From assembly GCF_021432065.1 (NCBI RefSeq), contig NZ_CP090365.1, positions 1,178,001-1,242,000 on the forward strand: a stretch of DNA of 64,000 nt. Reading direction: 5' to 3'. Position 1 is the first letter of the stretch; each line of letters begins with the position of its first letter. Under the pieces are notes generated by a model, which was given only the letters and a program-made list of their open reading frames with translations, had not been told where the DNA came from and ran no database searches. Of this stretch, positions 53,541-62,391 are shown in pieces. This DNA is from Photobacterium sp. TLY01. Lineage in GTDB: Bacteria > Pseudomonadota > Gammaproteobacteria > Enterobacterales > Vibrionaceae. Made by a program: the position numbers and the translations under genes.

Positions 53541-55512
53541 GCAAGATGTGCTGGCATTGATCCAGCAGCACATTCCTTTTGAAGGACAGTTGGCTGACGG
53601 CAGTGTCACCATTCGTATCACCGAGTATCAGCCGATTGTCGCCACTGCGATTCACAACGGCAGTCGGTTACGCCCTGAACTGGTGGCTAAATGCCACCTT
53701 TCAGAAGCGGAAAGGTACTATGAGGAAGATCCGTACACAGGCGATTTCATCACCTCCCTGCCCATTGTGCTGCAAGGCGAAGACTCCCGATACGAGTACG
53801 ACCTGAACCGCAGTCCGGAAACCTGTATTTATCAGCAGGCCTGGGGGAAAGATGTCTGGCACGCTAAACTGACCGAATCAGAAAAGCAGACTTCTTTAGC
53901 AAAACATGCCTGTTATTACCGCATTTTTCGTGCACTGATCACGTCTCTAGAGCGCAAGTTCGGCTACTGTGTTATCTATGACATGCATTCATATAATCAT
54001 GAGCGCATAACGCAGCCTTGTCCGACATTTAATTTAGGGACAGCACAGATTGATCGTAAAGCCTGGCAAGCCGAGGTCAATGACCTGCTTACCCGGCTAG
54101 GACAAATCCAACTCCCCAATCAGACGGTCACAGCTGGTGAAAATCTTGTTTTTCAGGGTATGGGATATCAGGCAACCTTTGTTCGTGATAATTTCTCCCG
54201 CACCCTGATCTTACCCATTGAGATCAAGAAGGTGTATATGAATGAAACAGGTGGTGAAAGTTATCCGTTAGTTATTGAGCAGTTGAAAACCGAATTAAAA
54301 GACACCTTGACCGGTCATGCTGCCTTTGTGATGCAAAACAGGACAAAGCAACCTGCACGCCGACGTCAAAATGCCCATGTGCTGGACTCAAAACTGCCAA
54401 AGGAAGTTGTCCTGCTGGACCGCCAGCTGTACAAATTTGCCCGTGGCCTGAATACGCTCAGTTACATCAATCCAATTAACCTTAAACAGGAAAAACGCCG
54501 GTTTCTACATAACCGCGATGTCTATCATCCGCAGTTTACCTACCGTCAGTTAGATCTGGATCCTTATAAATTTCGCGAACAGTTGTACCGGTTACCGGTA
54601 GAAGATATTCGTGATGCCGGGATTCAGTCGATGTACCGTAAAGTCATCGACCAGTTGGCCGTTCGGATTGACTTGTTGACCAGTCTGGGCCATGAAGAGT
54701 TTTTGTACAACTCATTGCGCTATTACGGCCGGCCAGATGAGAGCGATATCGCTAATGCCAACTTCATTTTGCATGCCAGAGAATATGCTGAGCCCGAAAA
54801 CGCCACCATCAGTGCAGAAGAAGCGGTGGTTGCGTTCAACGAAGCTGCCGACGATTACGGTTTCAGCTGTAAAATTCAGGGCACAACCAAGCTGATTGCA
54901 CGCGCTATGGTGAGTGGCCGTACCGTGAAGATCAACCTGAACAGCCGATTCACGCAATCGGATCTATATGCGTTGATCCACCATGAGATGGGTGTCCATA
55001 TGGTCACCAGCGTGAATGCCGAAGCCCAGCCGCTCAAAGTGTTGCAGCTTGGCTTACCGGGGAATACGCATACGCAGGAAGGTCTGGCGATTCTGTGCGA
55101 ACACTTGTCGGGCAACTTCCCGTTACACAGGCTGAAAACCCTGGCGTTGCGTGTGGTTGCAGTTGATATGATGGTTAATAAACGCAGCTTTAATGAAACC
55201 TTCAATACGCTGAAGTTTGATTACGGCCTGTCCAATGACACTGCGTTTACCATTACAACCCGTGCATACCGTGGTGGTGGTTTTACTAAAGACTACCTGT
55301 ATCTCCGTGGTTTGAAAGACGCACTCAGACTCCATAAAGAAACAGACCTGACCTCGCTTTTCATTGGTAAAACAGGCTTTGAGTTCAAACCATTGCTTGA
55401 TGAACTGATTGAACGCGAGATTTTACAGCCACCTCAGTACCTGCCTAAGGCACTGAAGATGAAGACGGACACCGATCCCATCATTAACTTCATGCTGAAC
55501 TGCATCAACTAA
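53524..55512 (+). CDS. Fused N-formylglutamate amidohydrolase-like / QEGLA (DUF1704) metallopeptidase
   Basis: The 662-residue protein joins two enzymes. Residues about 1-270 resemble the N-formylglutamate amidohydrolase family (YDMHSYNHER, NLGTAQIDRK). Residues about 290-662 belong to the DUF1704 group annotated as flavohemoglobin-expression-modulating QEGLA proteins, with zinc motif HExxxH (H487, E488, H492, in HHEMGVH) and the QEGLA motif (about 518-522), the usual third-ligand region. A eukaryotic DUF1704 enzyme (MATCAP) removes the last Tyr of tubulin. The start at 53524 is inside the end of the ligase gene; an earlier start at 53446 in the same frame is unlikely because it overlaps the ligase more. 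The real substrate is not known. Confidence 0.88.
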   Translation: MRQLTEQDVLALIQQHIPFEGQLADGSVTIRITEYQPIVATAIHNGSRLRPELVAKCHLSEAERYYEEDPYTGDFITSLPIVLQGEDSRYEYDLNRSPETCIYQQAWGKDVWHAKLTESEKQTSLAKHACYYRIFRALITSLERKFGYCVIYDMHSYNHERITQPCPTFNLGTAQIDRKAWQAEVNDLLTRLGQIQLPNQTVTAGENLVFQGMGYQATFVRDNFSRTLILPIEIKKVYMNETGGESYPLVIEQLKTELKDTLTGHAAFVMQNRTKQPARRRQNAHVLDSKLPKEVVLLDRQLYKFARGLNTLSYINPINLKQEKRRFLHNRDVYHPQFTYRQLDLDPYKFREQLYRLPVEDIRDAGIQSMYRKVIDQLAVRIDLLTSLGHEEFLYNSLRYYGRPDESDIANANFILHAREYAEPENATISAEEAVVAFNEAADDYGFSCKIQGTTKLIARAMVSGRTVKINLNSRFTQSDLYALIHHEMGVHMVTSVNAEAQPLKVLQLGLPGNTHTQEGLAILCEHLSGNFPLHRLKTLALRVVAVDMMVNKRSFNETFNTLKFDYGLSNDTAFTITTRAYRGGGFTKDYLYLRGLKDALRLHKETDLTSLFIGKTGFEFKPLLDELIEREILQPPQYLPKALKMKTDTDPIINFMLNCIN

Positions 55513-55522
55513 CAGGCACAAA

Positions 55523-55557
55523 AAAGATGCGCTTCCGTCATTGGTAAGCGCATCTTT
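55523..55557. terminator. Bidirectional terminator after the QEGLA gene
   Basis: A 12-bp perfect stem (AAAGATGCGCTT / AAGCGCATCTTT) with an 11-base loop, flanked by A and T runs, between convergent genes. Confidence 0.85.
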
Positions 55558-55582
55558 ATTTACAGGCTTTTGATTGCCGTGT

Positions 55583-56101
55583 TTATTCCCATTCCCAATG
55601 ACGGCCGTCATGTTCCTGAGTAAACAACATCCGATAGCCTGAGATGTTTCTGTGTGGCACATCTCGCATCACTTTATGGAACTGCTTGTTATCCAGGTGG
55701 ATCAGATTTTCATGATCACCGGATTCAATATACAGTTCATCCTGTTCAAGCAGCAGATCATCCACCAGCATGTTGATTTTATAAGCTTGCCCCAGTGAAG
55801 GGATCGCACCGGGTTCGCAGTCCTGAAAGATCTGGGTTAACTCATGCTCACCCACTAAAAAGAACTGCTTGCCCATGATGCGATTAATTTTATCAATCAT
55901 GACCCGGCGGTTAGACGGCACAACGGCCATCAGATAATCACCCTGCTGATCCTTAAGCAATACGGCTTTCGCCACTTGGGAAGTCGGAACATGTGCAGAG
56001 ACCGCCGAACTGAATGATGTATCGGTATGCCTATGGTGCGTCAGACTGAAATCCACATTATGGCTGTTGAGGAATTGCCCAACTGTCATCGCCATCGCCA
56101 T
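55583..56101 (-). CDS. YbaK/EbsC-family aminoacyl-tRNA deacylase
   Basis: The 172-residue protein has the YbaK/ProX-like fold: VPTSQVAKAVLLKDQQGDYL with the conserved Lys, VVPSNRR, and CEPGAIPSLGQAY, the GxxxPxG-like loop. Members hydrolyse mischarged tRNAs such as Ala- or Cys-tRNA-Pro. The exact tRNA cannot be predicted. A perfect Shine-Dalgarno (GGAGGTGATTT before ATG) fixes the start. It is transcribed alone between a terminator and the NlpC gene. Confidence 0.9.
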   Translation of the reverse strand: MAMAMTVGQFLNSHNVDFSLTHHRHTDTSFSSAVSAHVPTSQVAKAVLLKDQQGDYLMAVVPSNRRVMIDKINRIMGKQFFLVGEHELTQIFQDCEPGAIPSLGQAYKINMLVDDLLLEQDELYIESGDHENLIHLDNKQFHKVMRDVPHRNISGYRMLFTQEHDGRHWEWE

Positions 56102-56229
56102 AAATCACCTCCTGGAAATCCAGCGCTCGGGCTGAACGCCCTACAGCCAAAGTATGAAAGGGGTGCGGCAATTTTGCGAACTTCACACCGATAAATTTCA
56201 TGGGTAATTGTAAAGGAAGGCGAACAAAC

Positions 56230-56778
56230 TTACTGAATACGACGGATCTGCCAGAATGCCTTTTGCCAGTACGGGGTGTCTAAACTGGACACAACGACCC
56301 CCTGAGACGTCGAGGCATGCAGGAACTCATTGTTCCCCATATAAATACCGACATGGCGCATCCGGCGTCCTGTTCTGAAAAACACTAAATCCCCTTTTTT
56401 CGCCATGTTGCGGGGAATCGCCTTACCCAGTTGCGACTGCTCTGCGGTGGTGCGGGGCAGCATTTGGCGATACACCTCAGAATAGGTCAGCTGAACAAAG
56501 GCGGAGCAGTCAATGCCACGCCTGGAACTGCCTCCTAAACGATAAGGCGTGCCTTTCCAGCTTTGATAAACATCAAGAAAGGTAGGAGTCGGCGGTTTGA
56601 TGGCAATAGAAAGCGGGGGCTGAGGGGGCGGATTCACCGCAGCATGAATTTCCCGGGTTTCCGCTGGCACTTGCGTTGTGGTGCTGCAGCCAGTCAGAAC
56701 ACTCAGGCCAGCCATCGCGGAGAGCATCAAGATCAGGCGTTGCTGGCGGTAACCCACATGCCTCCTTGTTCCTGCCAT
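56230..56778 (-). CDS. nlpC: NlpC/P60-family lipoprotein endopeptidase
   Basis: The 182-residue protein has a lipoprotein signal peptide with lipobox LTGC (Cys 31) and an NlpC/P60 domain: GIDCSAFVQL with catalytic Cys 91, MRHVGIYMG with His 142, and His 154 in EFLHAST. It should cut peptide cross-links in peptidoglycan. The position after the lipobox is not Asp, so outer membrane sorting is expected. The ATG at 56778 follows AGAGGTTGAT; a longer start at 56823 would spoil the signal peptide. Confidence 0.92.
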   Translation of the reverse strand: MAGTRRHVGYRQQRLILMLSAMAGLSVLTGCSTTTQVPAETREIHAAVNPPPQPPLSIAIKPPTPTFLDVYQSWKGTPYRLGGSSRRGIDCSAFVQLTYSEVYRQMLPRTTAEQSQLGKAIPRNMAKKGDLVFFRTGRRMRHVGIYMGNNEFLHASTSQGVVVSSLDTPYWQKAFWQIRRIQ

Positions 56779-57107
56779 ATCAACCTCTGCACAAAAAAAT
56801 ACCACAAAGAAATGATTATGCATGAAGCCATGGCCTGATGCACTGCCTGACGTGCCGCCTGATTAATCTTAAAGCAACTCTGAATCGTGCCCAACGTGCG
56901 GATTCATCATTGATGACGACACAAGGCTATCAAGCTCTGAAAGCAGCCTGATTCCCGGCACCAGTGCGTTCACTTTTAATAGACTACTTTTCAACGGGTT
57001 AACTTCCTATTTTGTGAGCTGTTGCATATCAAAGTCTCAGGGACTTTTGCTAAATTTCTCAGCTGAATTAATCTAAAAATGTAGTTTGTGTTTTTTAAGG
57101 AGTTGCT
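56779..57107. other. Divergent region between nlpC and plsC
   Basis: No gene or stable RNA structure is visible. A weak promoter for plsC may be TTGCTA and TAATCT with 16 bases between, about 35 bases upstream of its start. A short shadow of open frame at 56563-56838 is not a gene. Confidence 0.35.
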
Positions 57108-57863
57108 GTGCTCGCTTTCGTCCGTCTGTTCCTGGCTGCCCTTTTTATTATCTTCACCTGCTTGTTTGCGCTGGTGTACTGCCTTTTCAGCCCCAGAGAT
57201 CCAAAGCATGTCTATTTTTTCAGTCGCTGGTTCAAGATACTGCGGAAAATTGTCAATGTGCATATTATTGAACGGGGACAAGAGCGGATCCAAGGGATTG
57301 AGCGCGCCGTTTATATCTCTAATCACCAAAATGTGTTCGATTTTGTGACCTCGCCCGGCATGGTCCGGCCGCGAACCGTCTCAATCGGTAAAAAAAGCCT
57401 GCTGTGGATTCCCTTCTTTGGTCCCTTGTACTGGATCACCGGCAATATACTGATAGACAGAGAAAATAAGGCCAAAGCCCGCGATACCATCAAACAAGTG
57501 GCTGATACCATTCACGAACGTAATCTGTCGGTATGGATGTATCCCGAAGGCACCCGAAGCAAAGGGCGCGGCCTGCTGCCTTTTAAAACCGGTGCATTCA
57601 GAATGGCCATTGAGGCCGGTGTGCCCATCGTGCCTATGGTTGTCAGCAGTACCCATCACAAAATCGACCTGAATCAGCGGGATAACGGCACTGTGATTGC
57701 TGAATACCTCGACCCGATTGATACGTCTGAATTGACGATGCATGATGCCCGGGAATTAGCTGAACATTGCCGAGACATGATGCTGAATCACATCGCGAAA
57801 CTGGATGCTGAAGTGGCAACACGCAACACCCAGTCAGCGACAGTTGTAGCAAAAACAAGTTAA
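57108..57863 (+). CDS. plsC: 1-acyl-sn-glycerol-3-phosphate acyltransferase
   Basis: The 251-residue inner membrane protein has an N-terminal membrane helix, the acyltransferase motif NHQNVFD (His 73, Asp 78), the loop with FFGPLYWITGNILIDR, and YPEGTRSKG (Glu 147, Gly 148, Thr 149). It adds the second fatty acid to lysophosphatidic acid in phospholipid synthesis. The GTG start has AAGGAG at six bases. Its stop codon shares four bases with that of the convergent hydrolase gene. Confidence 0.94.
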   Translation: MLAFVRLFLAALFIIFTCLFALVYCLFSPRDPKHVYFFSRWFKILRKIVNVHIIERGQERIQGIERAVYISNHQNVFDFVTSPGMVRPRTVSIGKKSLLWIPFFGPLYWITGNILIDRENKAKARDTIKQVADTIHERNLSVWMYPEGTRSKGRGLLPFKTGAFRMAIEAGVPIVPMVVSSTHHKIDLNQRDNGTVIAEYLDPIDTSELTMHDARELAEHCRDMMLNHIAKLDAEVATRNTQSATVVAKTS

Positions 57864-58732
57864 TGGGTTTCTGGCGTCTGTTGATTGCTCAACGCGTCAA
57901 ATGCCCTGAGCAATGGCTCACTTTTCAGAATCCGGTTATGCCCCAGACCACTGGTTTCAATCAGACTGACACCTGGCAGGGCATTTGCTTTCTTTGATTG
58001 TTCAAACAACGCAAAACGATCGCCCGTATCGTGAACAATTACGATATGTCCCTGGTGGCCAGCCAGACGTTGGTGGCTGTCCACACGATCAATCGGATAC
58101 TGATACTGCTGCTCAACGGCTCGAATCACATCCTGAAACAAACGCAGTGAGAAGCCCGAGCCCTCAACAACCCGGTACAAGTTATCTTTGTAGTTCAGGA
58201 TCGGAGCGACCAGCAGCATGGGCACACCGGCCAGTTTCGCGTGCTTACTCTCAAGCATCATGGTGCAGCCCATACTGTGCGCAACAACACCAGCAAGATC
58301 TTCGACGGCTTGCTCTAGTACGGCATCCAGACCTTTGACAAAACCGGGCAAATGCCCGTGCCGCCCCTCACTCGCCCCATGCGCAGGATTATCAAATGCC
58401 AGCGCAGTAAAGCCTGAAGCCGCAATCCGTTCCATCAGGGTATAAAACTGACTGGCCGAACCGGACCAGCCATGCCCAAGCAGCCACGTTGGTCCGCTCC
58501 CCAGAGAATAGGTCATGATGCTACCTTCAGAGCTCTCGATCACTTTTTGTTGCAACCCCTCAGGAGCCTGCGTGTTTGCCGAGTATCGTTCAGGTGTTAA
58601 CAACAAGTTCCGTGCAGTTTTACGAGCGTGTGACGGCGCAATGCGATGATAAGCACGGGTTGCCACGTTGATTGCACGGCGCCTGAGATTCACGCGCCCC
58701 TTGGTGTTGAAGTATATTTTGCTGCTCATCAT
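57860..58732 (-). CDS. Alpha/beta-hydrolase, probable lipase/esterase
   Basis: The 290-residue protein has the oxyanion motif GHGWS, a nucleophile elbow AHSMGC (Ser 153), a likely acid in HDTGDRFALF and the catalytic His in GLGHNRIL, so the triad looks complete. The N-terminal ~40 residues are basic and may touch membranes. The substrate is unknown. ATG at 58732 follows AGAGG; the second ATG at 58729 is also possible. It lies 47 bases downstream of a TetR gene in the same direction, with an operator-like palindrome between, so it is probably controlled by that regulator. Confidence 0.88.
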   Translation of the reverse strand: MMSSKIYFNTKGRVNLRRRAINVATRAYHRIAPSHARKTARNLLLTPERYSANTQAPEGLQQKVIESSEGSIMTYSLGSGPTWLLGHGWSGSASQFYTLMERIAASGFTALAFDNPAHGASEGRHGHLPGFVKGLDAVLEQAVEDLAGVVAHSMGCTMMLESKHAKLAGVPMLLVAPILNYKDNLYRVVEGSGFSLRLFQDVIRAVEQQYQYPIDRVDSHQRLAGHQGHIVIVHDTGDRFALFEQSKKANALPGVSLIETSGLGHNRILKSEPLLRAFDALSNQQTPETH

Positions 58733-58742
58733 TTGGCCTCTG

Positions 58743-58766
58743 AAAAAAGTACGTACGTGCTTTTTT
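58743..58766. promoter_or_regulatory. Putative TetR operator before the hydrolase gene
   Basis: A nearly perfect 24-base palindrome whose core is AAAGTACGTACGTGCTTT. It matches the palindrome upstream of tetR (59416-59433) at AAAG, ACG, CGT and CTTT. A role as hairpin terminator is also possible because of its A and T arms. Confidence 0.6.
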
Positions 58767-58779
58767 TGATATCTAAAAA

Positions 58780-59385
58780 TTAGTCTGACGCTCTGTCTGA
58801 CCGCCAACTGGCAAGTATCAGGTCCACATCCGTCCAGAATCTCGGGTTATCATCCGCTTCCAGACCTAAAGAATGAAAGAGCTGACTGCTGAGATAAACC
58901 CCATACAACCGGAACACAGACTGCCAGGTATCTAAATCTTGATGGAACTCCCCGCTTGCCTTCCCCTGCTCAACCTGGCGGCATAAATAGTCCATCCAGC
59001 GACGGGTAATCCTGTCCAGCTCCTGCTGAACAGGATCATCGCTGCAGCGCCCCTCTTTCCAGGCATCGATAAACATGCAGCTGCCCTGAAAAGAATGATT
59101 CCAGGCTAGCCAGTTCTGCAGTAATAACCTGATTTTTTCTTCTATCGACTCCCACCCGGCAAGCCGGGCTGGCTGGATAACATGCTGAGCAAAGTACTCC
59201 CCCGCAAACTGCAAAACGGAGACCTGTAGATTCTCTTTCGAGTTGAAATGCGCAAACAGTCCGCTTTTTGACATCCCTGATGCCTTCGCCAGTTGCCCGA
59301 CAGTCAGGCTGTCCAACCCATCCCGGCTGGCCAGATCAAATGCCGTTCTCAGTATGTGTTCCCGGGTTAACCGACCTTTGCTCAT
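58780..59385 (-). CDS. TetR-family transcriptional regulator
   Basis: The 201-residue protein has an N-terminal TetR helix-turn-helix (REHILRTAFDLASRDGLDSL, then VGQLAKASGMSKSGLFAHF) and a ligand-binding C-terminal domain with WAWNHSF-like segments. The ATG at 59385 is preceded by AAGGAAGTGCA; a longer reading from 59442 runs over the operator. It is followed by the alpha/beta-hydrolase. Two similar palindromes, one 31 bases upstream of tetR and one before the hydrolase, indicate self-repression and control of the hydrolase. The ligand may be a fatty acyl or ester compound, a guess based on the partner. Confidence 0.92.
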   Translation of the reverse strand: MSKGRLTREHILRTAFDLASRDGLDSLTVGQLAKASGMSKSGLFAHFNSKENLQVSVLQFAGEYFAQHVIQPARLAGWESIEEKIRLLLQNWLAWNHSFQGSCMFIDAWKEGRCSDDPVQQELDRITRRWMDYLCRQVEQGKASGEFHQDLDTWQSVFRLYGVYLSSQLFHSLGLEADDNPRFWTDVDLILASWRSDRASD

Positions 59386-59415
59386 TGCACTTCCTTTCGT
59401 TACCTGCATGCGATT

Positions 59416-59433
59416 AAAGCACGATCGTTCTTT
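59416..59433. promoter_or_regulatory. Putative TetR operator upstream of tetR
   Basis: AAAGCACGATCGTTCTTT is an 18-base imperfect palindrome 31 bases upstream of the tetR start. It shares AAAG, ACG, CGT and CTTT, with the same spacing, with the palindrome between tetR and the hydrolase gene. Confidence 0.65.
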
Positions 59434-59587
59434 TTCATGCAAGAGGAGTCAGGTCCAACCAGACGCCCCTTAATCACCAGAAACGGTCATGCTGACGGTT
59501 TCTGGCGCTGATGACCCGTCACAGAATGACAAGAACAGGTACGACAGAATAGCTGAAGCAACCATCGCGTGCTTTCAGACTCAGCTT

Positions 59588-59836
59588 TTAACGCTCTGAA
59601 AAATGAAAAAGACTGTCAACTTTAATAGGACAGTCGCCAGCTTCATGAACCGCATCCTGCGCCTGCTTCAGCGAATCGTAACTGCAGGGTATCCCGTAAA
59701 CATCCGTCAGCGGATAATCATTCCCGGCTTCATCTTTAAAATTCACACTCCAGCCAGCACTGAGAAAATCGTGGACCAGCCGCGCTTCCACCAAAGTGTG
59801 CTGCATCAACATTTCCCGGCATTCAGACAGAACCAT
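59588..59836 (-). CDS. Small hypothetical protein (82 aa)
   Basis: The protein begins MVLSECREMLMQHTLVEARL and continues with HDFLSAGWSVNFKDEAG, YPLTDVYGIPCSYDSLKQAQ and a short C-terminal end. No signal peptide or membrane segment is present. The family is not recognised. AGAGGG about eight bases before the ATG at 59836 supports the start. The gene is single; nothing in its neighbours indicates a job. Confidence 0.65.
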   Translation of the reverse strand: MVLSECREMLMQHTLVEARLVHDFLSAGWSVNFKDEAGNDYPLTDVYGIPCSYDSLKQAQDAVHEAGDCPIKVDSLFHFSER

Positions 59837-60181
59837 AATCAAACCCTCTCAACGTCTTTAAGAGAACGGATCTATTGAACAAGTGGATTTCCTTGCACCA
59901 CTCGTCAAGATTCTTATCACTATAAATATAGTTAATTCTGCATCAAAGGAACCTTAAACGAATGAGCCCTTCCCAATCAGCCTGGAGCTCCTTAAAGCCT
60001 GTTTCTGCCTGAAACAAAGCAGCACCATGACGAACCCCTGCATTGAGCTGCTTATTGTTAAAATTATTATTCATTATTTTTTGTGCGGTTATAGCGTATT
60101 TCGCTATCCAAGTATTGATAAATCCAATGCATCTATGCTCTCATTCGCAGATAAAAAATCTTAATAAAACAAGGGTTATAC
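59837..60181. other. Upstream region of the aer gene
   Basis: This A+T-rich space holds the promoter of aer on plus and of the small gene on minus. I searched for sigma-28 type boxes as in many chemotaxis genes and found none convincing. No gene, repeat or RNA is visible. Confidence 0.35.
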
Positions 60182-61747
60182 GTGTCCGCTATATCCATTC
60201 ACACCATGAAGGACGGTGAAGTCACCTTCCCAGCAGGCGAGCAACTCGTTTCAGCGACGGATCTCAAAGGCAATATCATCTATTGCAATCCCTGCTTCTG
60301 CCAAGTGGCCGGTTATACCGAAAAGGAATTACTGGGAAAACCACATAACATCATTCGTCATGCCGATATGCCCAAAGCTGCATTTGGCGATATGTGGATG
60401 CACCTGAAAAAAGGAAACGCCTGGCGGGGTATCGTCAAGAACAAAACCAAAAATGGCGGTTATTACTGGGTCGACGCATACGTCACACCTATCTACCAGG
60501 ACAGTAAAATCGTGGGTTACCAGTCGGTACGCGTGAAACCCACTTCCGAGATGATCAAAACCGCCAGTCAGGCTTACAAAACCCTACGCCAGAGTGAAGG
60601 CAAAACCAGTGTGTCTCTGTCGCTACCGGTGTCTCTGCGTTACGGCTTACTGGCTGCCGCGATTTTGCTGCCTGTGATGAGCAGCCTGATGCAAGGAGGA
60701 TTCTCGCTGACTGCGCTTTTGCCGCTGCTTCCGATGCTTGTATTACTGCTGTTCTTCCGCCAGGAGCTGTTCCAGACACCACAGCAACTGAATGCGCTCA
60801 AGCAAAGTTATGACAGTATCAGCCGGCTGATTTTTTCCGGCAACAGTGCATTTTCCGTGGCGGATTATCACCTCAAGATGGCCTCAGCAAGAATTCGTAC
60901 CGTGTTGGGCCGAATGAAAGATGCAGCCCACCCGCTTCAGGAACTGGCAGAGGATCTGAGTGAAACGGCCACCCGTGTCAATCAGGCAATCAGACATCAG
61001 AACGACAACATTCATCGTGTTGCCAACGCACTGGATGACATGACTGACTCCGCACAAACGGTCAACCAGCATGCTGATCACTCAGAACAATTACTGCTCA
61101 ATACCCAAAATTACAGCGATCAAACCCGGGTGCAATTAGATACCACTCAGCAAAATTTACAGGCTCTGTCGGCGCAGGCTGAGCAGGCAACGGCCACAAC
61201 ACTGCAATTAAGTAACGAAGCGGCAAAAGTGAGCTCAGTCATGGATGAAATTCGCGGCATTGCCGATCAGACAAACCTGCTGGCCTTAAATGCTGCCATT
61301 GAGGCTGCTCGTGCTGGTGAGCATGGGCGTGGTTTTGCTGTGGTTGCTGATGAAGTTCGGGCTTTGTCGTCGCGAACCCAGACAGCGACAGAGCAGATCC
61401 AGAACAGCATTGAACACATGCTGAATACCATCAATGAGTGGCGTTCTGTGATTGAATGTAACCGCGATCAGACCAATCAGTGTGTGGCAACAGCCGCAGA
61501 AGGTTCCGGCAGCCTGAAAACCATGGAAGCCAATATGGCTGAAATGAGCCTGCTGATACGGAAAATGGCCCAGGCGGCTGAAGGCCAGGTTCAACTGACC
61601 GATCAGACCCGCCAGCACATTCACTCCATCGCAGCAGCGTCAGAGCAAAACTTTAAAGAATTGCTGCTGGTTGAGGAATCGAGCGCCGGGCTCAGGGCTA
61701 AAGTCGACGACTTTGAAGCACTGGCAAAACGTTTCGAGGAAAGATAA
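60182..61747 (+). CDS. aer: Aer-like PAS-domain energy/aerotaxis receptor
   Basis: The 521-residue protein has an N-terminal PAS domain (about 20-115) with the Aer-like phrases [20 protein letters not shown] and [18 protein letters not shown], a hydrophobic hairpin (about 150-195), a HAMP-like segment and a methyl-accepting signalling domain whose tip reads [20 protein letters not shown] (about 358-380). Aer binds FAD in its PAS domain and steers cells according to redox state through CheA, CheW and CheV. The GTG start follows AAGGGTTATAC. No periplasmic sensor domain is present. Confidence 0.92.
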   Translation: MSAISIHTMKDGEVTFPAGEQLVSATDLKGNIIYCNPCFCQVAGYTEKELLGKPHNIIRHADMPKAAFGDMWMHLKKGNAWRGIVKNKTKNGGYYWVDAYVTPIYQDSKIVGYQSVRVKPTSEMIKTASQAYKTLRQSEGKTSVSLSLPVSLRYGLLAAAILLPVMSSLMQGGFSLTALLPLLPMLVLLLFFRQELFQTPQQLNALKQSYDSISRLIFSGNSAFSVADYHLKMASARIRTVLGRMKDAAHPLQELAEDLSETATRVNQAIRHQNDNIHRVANALDDMTDSAQTVNQHADHSEQLLLNTQNYSDQTRVQLDTTQQNLQALSAQAEQATATTLQLSNEAAKVSSVMDEIRGIADQTNLLALNAAIEAARAGEHGRGFAVVADEVRALSSRTQTATEQIQNSIEHMLNTINEWRSVIECNRDQTNQCVATAAEGSGSLKTMEANMAEMSLLIRKMAQAAEGQVQLTDQTRQHIHSIAAASEQNFKELLLVEESSAGLRAKVDDFEALAKRFEER

Positions 61748-61758
61748 CCCTTCCCTTT

Positions 61759-61787
61759 GTCTGACTGGCCTGGCTGGCCAGTCAGAC
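61759..61787. other. Strong hairpin after aer
   Basis: A 12-bp perfect inverted repeat (GTCTGACTGGCC / GGCCAGTCAGAC) with a five-base loop, 11 bases after the aer stop. It has no T-run, so it is either a weak terminator or a site that protects the mRNA end. Confidence 0.6.
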
Positions 61788-61957
61788 GCGCCCCTCTGCT
61801 GACACCATCCCACCTTTTATCCGTCGCCATCTGGTATGTGACGCATTACTTTCGCTTACCTTGATCTGTGACAAGTGTTCACCACCGAGTTCGATGGCGA
61901 ATCCTGCTGGGCAGAGATACACTCATTCACAGTATCTTTTTTAGTCAAGGAAACACG

Positions 61958-62257
61958 ATGGCTGATTTACAACAGACTGAAGCGCCTTGTGAAGCTTGTG
62001 GTGTCGCGGCTGAAATTGGCTTTCTCATCCGCGAAGGGGATGATGTCTCAGAGCTTTCATTTCATGGCCCGGACAAGAATGCAATCGAAGCTGAATTTGC
62101 ACCTTTTCTGGCATTAGCGAAAAGTGTGAATACCAAAGTACAGTATCAGACCCTCTACAGCGACGACGGCACAGCAATGACAGCGAGCCTGCAGTTTGAA
62201 TGCAGTGCTGAAAAACTGATCTTCGACCTCAAGTCGCGCTCCCTGCCTTCACAATAA
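61958..62257 (+). CDS. yfcZ: YfcZ/YiiS-family (DUF406) small protein
   Basis: The 99-residue protein has an N-terminal Cys pair (CEACG), an acidic middle and the C-terminal phrase FECSAEKLIFDLKSRSL, as in E. coli YfcZ/YiiS (ACEAEMLIFQL). The function of the family is not known. The ATG at 61958 follows AAGGAAACACG; an upstream reading from 61868 would add 30 unrelated residues. The symbol is given by family likeness. Confidence 0.82.
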   Translation: MADLQQTEAPCEACGVAAEIGFLIREGDDVSELSFHGPDKNAIEAEFAPFLALAKSVNTKVQYQTLYSDDGTAMTASLQFECSAEKLIFDLKSRSLPSQ

Positions 62258-62391
62258 GCTGCAATCGGAAGTCATATCGGGCAAAAATTCTGTCCCGATA
62301 TGGCTATTTGCTGCCATCCCTCCCACTCCTCTGTGATATGATTCCCGCCAGAGAACTATGCCAAGATAACAATGCAATAGGATGCGCAGGA

